Origin: Bacillota bacterium
GTDB lineage: Bacteria > Bacillota > Clostridia > Lachnospirales > Lachnospiraceae
Length of the DNA: 64,000 bases
NCBI GenBank assembly: GCA_023436065.1
Contig: JAEZKU010000024.1
Coordinates: forward strand, 310,001 to 374,000
Direction: 5' to 3'
Part shown: positions 49,215-57,899 of the stretch, one piece after another
How the letters are laid out: every line of letters begins with the position of its first letter
Position numbering within the stretch: position 1 is the stretch's first letter
The notes under the pieces: generated by a model
What the model saw: only the letters and a program-made list of their open reading frames with translations
Databases searched by the model: none
What the model was told of the DNA's origin: nothing
Program-made: the position numbers and the translations under genes

Positions 49215-51530
49215 CTAATTTTCTTTGGCATGATTGATAATATTGATCTTTCCGGCTGTGGTTGTAGACAGGAGTGTGGCGATCAGAACACTGCCCGTCA
49301 GTATCAGTGGACATAAAAGATATGCCTTTACCGGTTCTATGATGAAATTCAGTCTGCCAGCACCAAGCATGGATAAAAGTATGCCTGCCATACTTTCACC
49401 AAGTGTATTGGATAGGACTGCACCAAACAGCACACCGATAATCAGAACCATCATTGCCCTTGTGATATACTGCTTTGTCACATCACTGTCCGTAAATCCG
49501 AGTCCTTTCATTACCGCGATGGGATAGCTGTCCTTGACAATCAGCATCTTCATGAACAGTGCAGTAACCAGGATCGAGATGAATACGGCAGCCACCATGG
49601 CAAGCACGGAGGCGACCTTCAAAGACCGGATTCCTCCCCCCATCGTCTGCGCTATGTACTCACTGATAGAGGACACCTTAATTCCCGGAAACAGACGGCT
49701 GTAGGAAGCGACTTTCTCTTGTACTGCCGTTCCATTGGCAAAATCCACATTGATGATAAGCCACATCACATCCTTACTGCTGCTTACAAAGGCGGCTTTT
49801 GCCGTTTTCCCTCCATTGGTGATATCATAATAGATGCCGCATACGGTCATCGTACGCTTGTGATCCTCCACGATCAGGGTGATACTGTCACCAATTCCCT
49901 TCCCAAGCTCCTGCGCATTGAGTGTGGAAAGTGCAAGCTCATCCTCACGTTCCGGCGCCCTTCCGGCCTGGTAGCTGATTGGAAATGTGCTGCTATCTCC
50001 AATCTCTACTTTGATATTTTCAAGGTTTCCTTCCGCATTGATCGTGCTATAGGAATGGGTCTCATATATTGCTGCCTTGCTGATATTAACATCCTGCTTT
50101 AGTGCAGTCAGAATTTCCTGCGCCTTTTCCTCCATATGCTCCAGCTGCTGCAGGTCAAATCTCATATCACATTCCCCAACACCCATATAAGTCATAAAGC
50201 TTTTGGAGGAAATCGTACTGTACAGATTCTGGGGCACGATAATAATGAAGGCGGCAAGTGTCAATATGATCACCATGGTAAGATATAGCTTCGGTCTGGC
50301 TATGACATCCTTTATGCCCAGATACACATTCGTATTGATCCATGCGCTGCGCGACAGCTTCAGACGCCCTGCTTTTCCTGCAGTATTGTCCGCATTTCCG
50401 GATCGTATTGCTGCTGCAGGAGATATCCTACGGAAGCGTTTCAGGATACCTTTCACATAGACGATCACCAGGAGGAAGATACCGATTACCCCCAGTACGC
50501 CAAAGAGATAAGCAGGCAGCTGATTATTGCTCTCCCCCATAGTAAGCCTGATATTTTGCAGGAGCGCATTCTGAAACAGCAGCATGGTAAGGAGTCCCAA
50601 CAGACTTCCGATTCCAGCAATCGTTATATACTTGCCTAGATACACCTTTCTGATATCCTGATTACTAAGGCCGATTGCCTTCATGATGCCGATCTCCCTG
50701 TAATCATCCTCTATCTTAGTCAATAGTGTGAGACGGATGCACAGAAAAGCAATTGCGATCATCAGAAGACTAACCAGAAGAAGAATTGCAATCATAATAC
50801 CGTCCGATAATGCATTGATCATACGGAATAAAGGATATGTGACTGCCGGTCCGTTGGCCTCCAGTCCGGCTTTCGTATAAGCTGCTTCCAGCTCCCCTGT
50901 TTTAGCCGGATCATATAGGCGATATTCAATCAGATATTCCGTCGATCCATTCTGTTCTAAGACAGCATAGTCCTTTTCATGGACCAGAAATCGTTTGGAG
51001 GAGGCAAAGCTCGAATTCATTTGCGAATCCCGCAGATATCCGGCAATTGTAAAAGGAACATCGTTGATTGTCATAGTATTCCCGACCTCACCCATATGAC
51101 GATAACAGATCGGTACATAGATTTCTCCCGGCTGAACCCGGATGACATCTCCATCCAGATTTAAGAGATAATCAAATTTCTCACTTTGTACTGTGACACC
51201 ATTGTCTTGAACACTGTCCGCAAGCGATCTCTCCCCAAAGCTGATACGGGCATTGTCCATATTTAAGAATTCGAGTACCTGCCATTGCTTCACAAGTGCC
51301 TGATTGTCAGCAAACTCCTTAAGTCTTTGCTGATCAAGCTCACCTGAGTGCATCTGCATGAAATGGGGTGACGCAGCCTTTGTCATCAGCGTATCAATGG
51401 AACCCATCAGATTGACGGTGGTCACTGCAGCAGCTGAAACCAATGCTGCAGCGGCTGCTACAAAGAGTACTAATGCTATTGAAATCAGCTTACTCCGCTT
51501 GATATCCTTCAGGATAATTTTCTTGAACAT
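49215..51530 (-). CDS. Large FtsX-family ABC permease
   Basis: This 771-aa permease has an N-terminal helix (LISIALVLFVAAAAALVSAAA), a large extracytoplasmic domain, three helices with an FtsX core (DDYREIGIMKAIGLSNQDI), a second extracytoplasmic domain, and three C-terminal helices with a second core (SYPIAVMKGLGFTDSDV). This two-FtsX layout is typical of peptide-resistance or lipoprotein-type exporters. The start overlaps the end of the MFS gene by 41 bases. Confidence 0.88.
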   Translation of the reverse strand: MFKKIILKDIKRSKLISIALVLFVAAAAALVSAAAVTTVNLMGSIDTLMTKAASPHFMQMHSGELDQQRLKEFADNQALVKQWQVLEFLNMDNARISFGERSLADSVQDNGVTVQSEKFDYLLNLDGDVIRVQPGEIYVPICYRHMGEVGNTMTINDVPFTIAGYLRDSQMNSSFASSKRFLVHEKDYAVLEQNGSTEYLIEYRLYDPAKTGELEAAYTKAGLEANGPAVTYPLFRMINALSDGIMIAILLLVSLLMIAIAFLCIRLTLLTKIEDDYREIGIMKAIGLSNQDIRKVYLGKYITIAGIGSLLGLLTMLLFQNALLQNIRLTMGESNNQLPAYLFGVLGVIGIFLLVIVYVKGILKRFRRISPAAAIRSGNADNTAGKAGRLKLSRSAWINTNVYLGIKDVIARPKLYLTMVIILTLAAFIIIVPQNLYSTISSKSFMTYMGVGECDMRFDLQQLEHMEEKAQEILTALKQDVNISKAAIYETHSYSTINAEGNLENIKVEIGDSSTFPISYQAGRAPEREDELALSTLNAQELGKGIGDSITLIVEDHKRTMTVCGIYYDITNGGKTAKAAFVSSSKDVMWLIINVDFANGTAVQEKVASYSRLFPGIKVSSISEYIAQTMGGGIRSLKVASVLAMVAAVFISILVTALFMKMLIVKDSYPIAVMKGLGFTDSDVTKQYITRAMMVLIIGVLFGAVLSNTLGESMAGILLSMLGAGRLNFIIEPVKAYLLCPLILTGSVLIATLLSTTTAGKINIINHAKEN

Positions 51531-52806
51531 TCCTATTCTCCAATTCTCTGATCAATTTTATCTGATATAAGATAACTGCAGTCACAGATAACAACACCCC
51601 TGCAATCATGATTAGGAACCCGATTCCTCTTCCGCTTCCGGTTCCGATCAGTCTTCCTATGCTGTTCTCCAAAAGCCCGCCCTCTAAGAACATCGGAACA
51701 AAGATATAGTCTGATAGCACACCCGATACGGAATAGGCTACGACATAACCCAGCTGCGAGATCATTCCAAGCATAGCCCAGGCCCTTCCCTGCAGGGAAT
51801 TCTCAATGTTTTTTCTTAGAAGTACATCGATACAGGTATTGGCAAAGGGCAGCGTTGCAAAGAACAGAAAGCCTGCAACACAGATCAGGAGGATATCTTC
51901 ACGAAAGCCAAACCCGACCATGCATATTCCTGTGATAAATAAAGCTACAGAAAGAATTTTCACGTAGTTATGTTTTAGTGGTACGAAGCCTAGAAGTATG
52001 CCGGAAAACAGCATTCCGAGCGCACATATCGTCTCCGCGGTTCCGAGTGTGGCCACATCGGAAAATGCCAACAGCATCGGTGTGGAGAGCAGCTGAATAA
52101 AACCCACGAAGAAAGTCAGAATAGAGGTAAGAATAACCAATAATAAAACCCCTTTATTTTCCGTAACCGCCTTCCATCCCTCTGCAAATTCCCTACGAAA
52201 GGAACCGCTTGCAACTGTTCGAATGGATCGTAATCCTCTCCGTACCATCACGGTAGCTGCTACAGTAATAAAAATGGTGCAGATATCAATGATCAGCAGG
52301 ACCTTGATGTCACTCACGGAAAGTAATAAACCTGCGAGAATTGGTGAGATCAGATACTTTGAAGATCCTGCCACCTGTACAAGTCCGCTGGCTTTGGAAT
52401 ACTGGTCCTCCGTCAGTAAATCCGTAATCGTTGCTTTATAAGCAGGATCCAACAAGGAGGAAAATACTGAGCTTATGACAACACCGATGCAAATCTGCCA
52501 GATTCTCACCTCTCCTGTCAGCATGCAGATCAGTATGAATATCAATCCTAGCGCGGACAGGCTGTCGCCAAGGATCATCATCAGCCTTCTGTCATACCGA
52601 TCCGCCAAAACTCCGGCAAAAGGAGCGAGCAGGATGGATGGTAGAAATGCCAATAAGGTTATCAATGCTGTTGCAGAAGCCTTCCCTGTTAATTGAAATA
52701 CGTAAACACCCAGACCAAAGGAAGTTAATCCGCTTCCGATGGCTGAGATCAGCTCCCCTGACCATAATACTAAAAACTTGCTAAATGATTTCTCTGTCTG
52801 ATTCAT
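51490..52806 (-). CDS. MFS multidrug-type exporter
   Basis: This 438-aa, 12-helix transporter belongs to the MFS group of macrolide/enterobactin-type exporters. The signature segment is GVLADRYDRRLMMILGD between helices 2 and 3. It lies between a TetR repressor gene and an ABC exporter in one operon, which points to drug or toxic-peptide efflux. AAGGAG precedes the ATG. Confidence 0.87.
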   Translation of the reverse strand: MNQTEKSFSKFLVLWSGELISAIGSGLTSFGLGVYVFQLTGKASATALITLLAFLPSILLAPFAGVLADRYDRRLMMILGDSLSALGLIFILICMLTGEVRIWQICIGVVISSVFSSLLDPAYKATITDLLTEDQYSKASGLVQVAGSSKYLISPILAGLLLSVSDIKVLLIIDICTIFITVAATVMVRRGLRSIRTVASGSFRREFAEGWKAVTENKGVLLLVILTSILTFFVGFIQLLSTPMLLAFSDVATLGTAETICALGMLFSGILLGFVPLKHNYVKILSVALFITGICMVGFGFREDILLICVAGFLFFATLPFANTCIDVLLRKNIENSLQGRAWAMLGMISQLGYVVAYSVSGVLSDYIFVPMFLEGGLLENSIGRLIGTGSGRGIGFLIMIAGVLLSVTAVILYQIKLIRELENRNVQENYPEGYQAE

Positions 52807-52856
52807 ATCTCTACTCCTTTATCCTATATACTCCCAATACCATTACTCACAAATAA

Positions 52857-53483
52857 CTACTCACAAAACAATTGCGTCACATAAGAAAAGCTCCCCGGCT
52901 CTGCCTTAAGCATGCATTCCATATTATGAATGAAAGCCATAATTCTGACCCCCTGTTCCTCCTTCGTCAGAGCGAATAATACATCGTCAAATACAACCTG
53001 TGTATAGGTAATCAACATCTCCGCACTTTCATAAGGGTAAGGTGTATGAAAGATACCCTGCTCTATCCCTTCCCGCACAATGTCTGCAAGGATGGGCGTC
53101 ACTCCCCGGATCATTGCTGCAAGAATTTTCTGATGCATCTGAGCATTCTGTGGTTTATGAATCTGCTCGATGAGTTCATCACTGAAGGGTGTATCCAGCT
53201 TCAAGGACATAATAGCCTGAAAAATCTTCTCATGCACTGTCAGTTCCTTGTTAACCAGCACCTGACGTGCCGCTGCTAACAGCCTGTCGTTAATCCTGTT
53301 GATCACCCCATCCATTACTTCTTCCTTAGATTTGAAGTGATAATAGAAGGTTCCTTTGGCAATTCCTATTTTATCCAGTATCTTCTGAACACTAGTATTA
53401 TCATAACCCTGATAAGCAAACAGCTCTTCTGCTGTATCAAGTATTTCGTTCCTGCGGTCATCCGCTGATTTACTGTTTCTCAT
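52857..53483 (-). CDS. TetR-family repressor of the efflux operon
   Basis: This 208-aa regulator has a TetR helix-turn-helix at about residues 12-58 (ILDTAEELFAYQGYDNTSVQKI, GIAKGTFYYHFKSKEEV) and a helical ligand domain. It heads the operon TetR-MFS-permease-ATPase. A perfect 19-bp palindrome lies between its promoter and its ribosome-binding site, so it should repress its own operon until a drug-like ligand binds. Confidence 0.9.
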   Translation of the reverse strand: MRNSKSADDRRNEILDTAEELFAYQGYDNTSVQKILDKIGIAKGTFYYHFKSKEEVMDGVINRINDRLLAAARQVLVNKELTVHEKIFQAIMSLKLDTPFSDELIEQIHKPQNAQMHQKILAAMIRGVTPILADIVREGIEQGIFHTPYPYESAEMLITYTQVVFDDVLFALTKEEQGVRIMAFIHNMECMLKAEPGSFSYVTQLFCE

Positions 53484-53497
53484 AAGCTACCTCCTTA

Positions 53498-53516
53498 TAG
53501 ACCGACCGTCGGTCTA
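53498..53516 (-). promoter_or_regulatory. TetR operator
   Basis: TAGACCGAC-C-GTCGGTCTA is a perfect 9-1-9 palindrome at the predicted transcription start, 15 bases before the TetR start codon. The GACCGAC-N-GTCGGTC core is a known style of TetR-family operator. Confidence 0.85.
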
Positions 53517-53521
53517 TTGAA

Positions 53522-53550
53522 AGAATATAATACTTTCCTTAATCTGTCAA
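53522..53550 (-). promoter_or_regulatory. Promoter of the TetR-MFS-ABC operon
   Basis: On the minus strand TTGACA (53545-53550), a 17-bp spacer and TATTCT (53522-53527) are present. Confidence 0.75.
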
Positions 53551-53630
53551 GAACTATTTCAAATAATTTATTATAATTCCAAAATGAAGGGTTCTTATGA
53601 AATAGGATGCACTTATCTATTTACATAAAA

Positions 53631-53666
53631 AGTTCTGACCGGGAATGTTGCTTCCCAGTCAGAACT
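53631..53666 (-). terminator. Terminator of the MFS-PHP operon
   Basis: AGTTCTGACcGGGAA and TTCCCaGTCAGAACT form a strong stem around TGTTGC. On the minus strand TTTTTATG follows. Confidence 0.85.
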
Positions 53667-53685
53667 ATCCTCGTCTTCCATAGCA

Positions 53686-54471
53686 TTACAGCTTCTGATA
53701 AATAGGTGTCATATGTTCATAGGTACAAAAATATCGAAAGCCCAGATCCTTCAGCAGACTCTGAGTGTCAGAAAGTCTGTAACCCACATCCTCCATTTTA
53801 TGTGCATCGGAACCGATGGTTATGATCTCTCCTCCGAATTCACGATACAACTTCAGTATCCGGACTGATGGGGACACATCCTGCAGACCATAACGATAGC
53901 CTGAGGTATTGACTTCAATTCCCTTTCCTTTTTCTATGACTGTCTTTAGTATTTTCTCAATCATATCCTGCACATTATGAAAGGGGTATTCTCCTAACGG
54001 ATCATATCGGCGTATCATATCCAGATGTCCTAATACACTGAAATCCTCATAAAGATTCATTACCTTTAGTATTTCCTCATAGTACTTCTCATGATATTCT
54101 CTCTGACTTCTTCCCTGTTGGAAACACCCATTCCAGAATTCCTGATTGTCCACCTGATGGCAGGAGAAAATGATAAAATCAAACGGATATTTCTGAAAGG
54201 TCCTCTTAAATACAGAAACGGTTCCGGTCTGAATTCCAAATTCCATACCACCTTTGATTGTGATACAATTCCCATATAACTCCCTGCATCGTCTGATTTC
54301 CTTCCAATAAGCTTCGCAATCACAATTGAGATCTGTCTTAACACCATAATCGATGTGTTCGGTATAGCAAACCTCACGGATACCCAGGGTAATCGCCTGC
54401 TGAATGGAAGCTTCCATGGGAAATTCGGAATCATCACTAAAGCTCGTATGAAGGTGATAATCTGCAAGCAT
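53686..54471 (-). CDS. PHP-domain histidinol-phosphatase family protein
   Basis: This 261-aa enzyme of the PHP family (HisJ/HisK type) has metal ligands in DYHLHTSFSDDS, CYTEHIDYG, FSCHQVD, LGHLDMIRR and GSDAHKMEDVG. It probably hydrolyses histidinol phosphate or another phosphomonoester. No other histidine genes are nearby, so the assignment to histidine synthesis is uncertain. GGAGG precedes the ATG. It is co-transcribed after an MFS gene with a 12-base gap. Confidence 0.8.
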   Translation of the reverse strand: MLADYHLHTSFSDDSEFPMEASIQQAITLGIREVCYTEHIDYGVKTDLNCDCEAYWKEIRRCRELYGNCITIKGGMEFGIQTGTVSVFKRTFQKYPFDFIIFSCHQVDNQEFWNGCFQQGRSQREYHEKYYEEILKVMNLYEDFSVLGHLDMIRRYDPLGEYPFHNVQDMIEKILKTVIEKGKGIEVNTSGYRYGLQDVSPSVRILKLYREFGGEIITIGSDAHKMEDVGYRLSDTQSLLKDLGFRYFCTYEHMTPIYQKL

Positions 54472-54483
54472 ATCTATTCCTCC

Positions 54484-55683
54484 TTAATTCCCCTGCGATG
54501 CCGATGCTGATGCGAGCTTTTCCCCTATGGTATGGGTGTGATTCAGTTTCTCCATCATGATGATCATCAAGACCACAAAGAAGATAAGATAAAAGGGATA
54601 TAGCTTAATATCTATCAAATCTACCAGCAGTCCGAAGAACGGCGGCATAAAAGTCGATCCTGTATAAGCGCAGGCCATTTGCATTCCGATCATAGCCTGG
54701 GATACCTCTGCTCCGAATTTTATCGGGGTCTGATGTATGACACAGGGATAGATTGGTGCACATCCCAGTCCGATTACGATGAAGCCGATGCACATCATGA
54801 GGTTTCCCAAAGGAAGGATCAGCATCAGAACTCCCAGTGCTGCAAGCCCCTGCCCCAGACGGATCATTGCCTTATCATTCAGCTTGAAGGTAATAAAACC
54901 GCTGAGGAATCTTCCTGCTGTAATTCCCAGATAGAAGAAGGATGCCCACTTCGCAGCAGTCTCTGCGGACATTCCGCGATTCAGCACCATATAGCTGGCC
55001 GCCCAAAGGCCGGTGGTGGTTTCCATCGCACAGTAACAGAAGAAGGCTGTCAAAGTTGGCATTGCACCCGGTAATCTGACCAGCTCCTTCATGGATAGGT
55101 TTTTATGCTTATGGTGCTCACCTTCAGGTGTTGTCGTTGCTTTACGCCAAAGCGGCAGAGAAAAGATCAGAATTGCGGTCAATGCAATCTGAAGGAGGGA
55201 TATGGTTCGGTAACCGGTATTCCAGGTCTGACCACCGCTTAAGAAATAACCCATGATATAGGGTCCCATGGTTGCTCCGACTCCCCAGAAACAATGTAAC
55301 CAGCTCATATGTCTGGATTTATAATGAAGCGCAACAAAGTTATTCAAAGCTGCATCCACACTTCCTGCTCCGAGTCCCAACGGTATTGACCATAGACAAA
55401 TCAGCAGGAACGAGTTGGATACTGAGAACCCAAATAAGGCTACTGCTGTCATACCGACACTGATTGCAGTTACTTTTCCGGTACCCAGCTTATGAATCAC
55501 CTTGTGACTGAAAAGACTTGAAATGATAGTTCCGCCGGCAATAATCATGGAAACGATTCCGGCATAGGACACCGGTACGTTTATTTCCCCATGCATGACA
55601 GGCCATACAGAACCAAGCATAGCGTCAGGTAGCCCAAGGCTGATGAAAGCGATGTAGATGATGACCAGTAAGATTGTAAACAT
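54484..55683 (-). CDS. MFS transporter (sugar-type)
   Basis: This 399-aa protein has 12 predicted helices and an LGLPDAMLGSVWPVMHGE start. That pattern, together with KVIHKLGTGKVTAISVGM, resembles the fucose/glucose-permease-like MFS group found in Clostridia. The direction and substrate are unknown. GAGAGG precedes the ATG. A TATAAT at 55710-55715 with a poor -35 is the likely promoter. It is paired with the PHP phosphatase. Confidence 0.83.
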   Translation of the reverse strand: MFTILLVIIYIAFISLGLPDAMLGSVWPVMHGEINVPVSYAGIVSMIIAGGTIISSLFSHKVIHKLGTGKVTAISVGMTAVALFGFSVSNSFLLICLWSIPLGLGAGSVDAALNNFVALHYKSRHMSWLHCFWGVGATMGPYIMGYFLSGGQTWNTGYRTISLLQIALTAILIFSLPLWRKATTTPEGEHHKHKNLSMKELVRLPGAMPTLTAFFCYCAMETTTGLWAASYMVLNRGMSAETAAKWASFFYLGITAGRFLSGFITFKLNDKAMIRLGQGLAALGVLMLILPLGNLMMCIGFIVIGLGCAPIYPCVIHQTPIKFGAEVSQAMIGMQMACAYTGSTFMPPFFGLLVDLIDIKLYPFYLIFFVVLMIIMMEKLNHTHTIGEKLASASASQGN

Positions 55684-55820
55684 AAAGCACCTCTCTTTAG
55701 AATGTATTCATTATAGTATGGATTTCTAGCTTGTAATATTAATGGTGTCTTGATAAAGATGTTTTGATATAGGTGTTTAGACATCAGCAATATTTTCTAG
55801 CTATGTTAATTTAGCAGATA

Positions 55821-55869
55821 GGCAATAGGTCCGGCTGATGAGCTCAGCCGGATTACCTGACCTATTGCC
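55821..55869. other. Orphan stem-loop in a divergent intergenic region
   Basis: GGCAATAGGTC and GACCTATTGCC are perfect 11-base arms. Inside, CGGCTGA and TCAGCCG pair around TGAGC. The two flanking genes both point away, so it terminates neither. It could end an unseen small RNA, most likely on the plus strand where TTTATC follows. The remaining sequence of this 333-bp gap holds only the two divergent promoter regions. Confidence 0.6.
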
Positions 55870-56016
55870 TTTATCATTTCTTATAAGATTAATCCTAATA
55901 CTATTTAATCACATAATATAATAATACAGCCAAAAATACTTTACATCAATAACAAAAAAGTCATATAATATAACAAAAGCGACATATACCAGAAAAAAGT
56001 CAAAGGAAGTGATTTT

Positions 56017-56919
56017 ATGCCAATACAACCCTGTAACTCCATCGTCGTAAATGATAACATGCAAGAGCTTAATCCACACGGGACACCGAAGTTCCCCTGT
56101 GGTTGCTATGAAACCTCTATTGATGACAGTGTCACCTGTCAGGTTACCTGGCATTGGCATGAAGAACTGGAGCTGATCCTCATTTATCAGGGGGAGGCGC
56201 GGATTACAGCTGGTCAAAGTAATTATGTATTGAAGGCAGGGGAAGGTATTTTCATCAACTCCAACGTGCTCCACTCAGGACACGGAACAAGCTCAGACAA
56301 CTGCATCCTGCATTCATTTGTATTTCATCCGAGTCTGCTCACAGGCTCCATGGATAATATCTTTATGGAGAAATATATTTATCCTCTCATCTCCTGTACA
56401 GAATTACCGAGCTGTACGCTTAAGCCGGGCACGCTCTGGCAGGGACAGGTATTAGAATCTATAAGAAAAGCATATGAGATTACGCGACTAGAGAATTATG
56501 GTTTTGAATTTATGGTAAGGAACCTGTTATCCGATGCTTGTATACAGATCATGTTTAACAACCGACAGCTTCTGTCCGATCAGACACCGGAAGGAAGACC
56601 TGAGACAAACAGAATCAAGGTAATGCTGAACTACATTCATCAGCATTACCCTGAGACATTGGAATTAAGGCATATAGCAGATAGCGTGAACGTCAGCTCC
56701 CGCGAATGTCTGCGTTCTTTTCATGAGTTTCTCGGTATCTCACCGATGCAATATCTGATTAAATACCGTATTTCCACCGCAACACAGTTTTTGACAGACA
56801 CCGACTACAGTGTCACCGAGATCTGTGTCCGCTGCGGCTTCCCCAGTCCAAGTTATTTCTCAAAGATGTTTAAACGCTATACCGGTACTACTCCGTCAAA
56901 ATACAGAAGGCAACTCTAG
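56017..56919 (+). CDS. AraC-family regulator with N-terminal cupin domain
   Basis: This 300-aa protein has an AraC-type cupin sensor domain (about 30-120: WHWHEELELILIYQGEARI, AGEGIFINSNVLHSG). The C-terminal double helix-turn-helix (about 200-300) includes LRHIADSVNVSSRECLRSF and the family signature SVTEICVRCGFPSPSYFSKMF. It probably responds to a sugar and activates transport or catabolic genes. The divergent MFS gene is the obvious candidate. AAGGAAG precedes the ATG. Confidence 0.88.
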   Translation: MPIQPCNSIVVNDNMQELNPHGTPKFPCGCYETSIDDSVTCQVTWHWHEELELILIYQGEARITAGQSNYVLKAGEGIFINSNVLHSGHGTSSDNCILHSFVFHPSLLTGSMDNIFMEKYIYPLISCTELPSCTLKPGTLWQGQVLESIRKAYEITRLENYGFEFMVRNLLSDACIQIMFNNRQLLSDQTPEGRPETNRIKVMLNYIHQHYPETLELRHIADSVNVSSRECLRSFHEFLGISPMQYLIKYRISTATQFLTDTDYSVTEICVRCGFPSPSYFSKMFKRYTGTTPSKYRRQL

Positions 56920-57824
56920 CTGATTGGCTGCGGCATAACCCAGATCTCCATTTTTATTGTATCGGGTCCATGACTTGCATAACGCTCTATTGAAAAAGGC
57001 TTGGTGGTCAGGTGATGATTGGGTAACCAGGTGGTAAAGAGATAATTTTGAGCCTTATATATCGCGCCCATGACAAGATTCTCAAAATTTTCTGCCTCAA
57101 AGGTGCAGATAATGTATTCCCCCTGCTCCAATATCCAGCGATCCATTCCCTCAACAGCATCCTTCGTTTCTGCTTCGCTTCCTGCGAAATAACGGTAGTA
57201 CCCTTCCCTGGTCCCCATATGGGCGACCCCAAGCTCATCTCCGTCCTTTTTTAGCATCGGAAGCTTAAGCTTTTGCTCGTGAAATCTGTCCCATAGCAGG
57301 GCAAGCGTATCAATCCCCGTCCCTCCTTGTCCGGGCATCTGATTGATTGGCTCCTCTACCGTATAGCCAAGAAAGTATTGCGGAGTCTCCAGCCTGCATC
57401 TGCTGATTTCTATCACAATACCCTCAGTCACCAAGGGTACATTCTCATCCACCAGGGTATAGTTTAACATCAGCTGGGGTTTAATGAAATTGTTTAGTCT
57501 GACCGGATTGCTCCGGTAATTCTCCGGTGTCATTCCAAAGGCACTTTTGAAAGCCCTGGTGAACACCTCATGCGATGAAAATCCGTAATCAAGCGCAATA
57601 TCAATAATTTTCTTGTTTTTGTCATGCAGAGCCTCTGAAGCTCTTGCTAATCGACGAAGCTTGATGTATTCATTCACCGGCTTCTTTACGAGTCTGGCAA
57701 ATAGACGCTGATAATAAAATTGTGATAATGACGCTTTTATCGCCAAGTCCTCTATACTGATCTCCTCGGCAATATGATCTTCAATATAGTTTATTGTGAT
57801 CTGAATTTGTTCCCATGCGTGCAT
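56916..57824 (-). CDS. AraC-family regulator with GyrI-like effector domain
   Basis: This 302-aa protein has an N-terminal AraC/Rob-type double helix-turn-helix (about 5-105: SIEDLAIKASLSQFYYQRLF, IIDIALDYGFSSHEVFTRAFK). The C-terminal domain is GyrI/SOUL-like (about 125-300: PLVTEGIVIEISR and EYIICTFEAENFENL). Such proteins sense hydrophobic or cationic small molecules. The ATG at 57824 is eight bases from GGAGG, and a GTG nine bases earlier is an alternative. The 3' ends of this gene and the other AraC gene overlap by four bases, with no terminator between them. Confidence 0.87.
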   Translation of the reverse strand: MHAWEQIQITINYIEDHIAEEISIEDLAIKASLSQFYYQRLFARLVKKPVNEYIKLRRLARASEALHDKNKKIIDIALDYGFSSHEVFTRAFKSAFGMTPENYRSNPVRLNNFIKPQLMLNYTLVDENVPLVTEGIVIEISRCRLETPQYFLGYTVEEPINQMPGQGGTGIDTLALLWDRFHEQKLKLPMLKKDGDELGVAHMGTREGYYRYFAGSEAETKDAVEGMDRWILEQGEYIICTFEAENFENLVMGAIYKAQNYLFTTWLPNHHLTTKPFSIERYASHGPDTIKMEIWVMPQPIS

Positions 57825-57899
57825 CTTTTGCACCTCCTTTTACCAGAAGGATAGCATAACTTGAGAACCTTTACTTGACCGTCAATGCCCTAAATCAAT

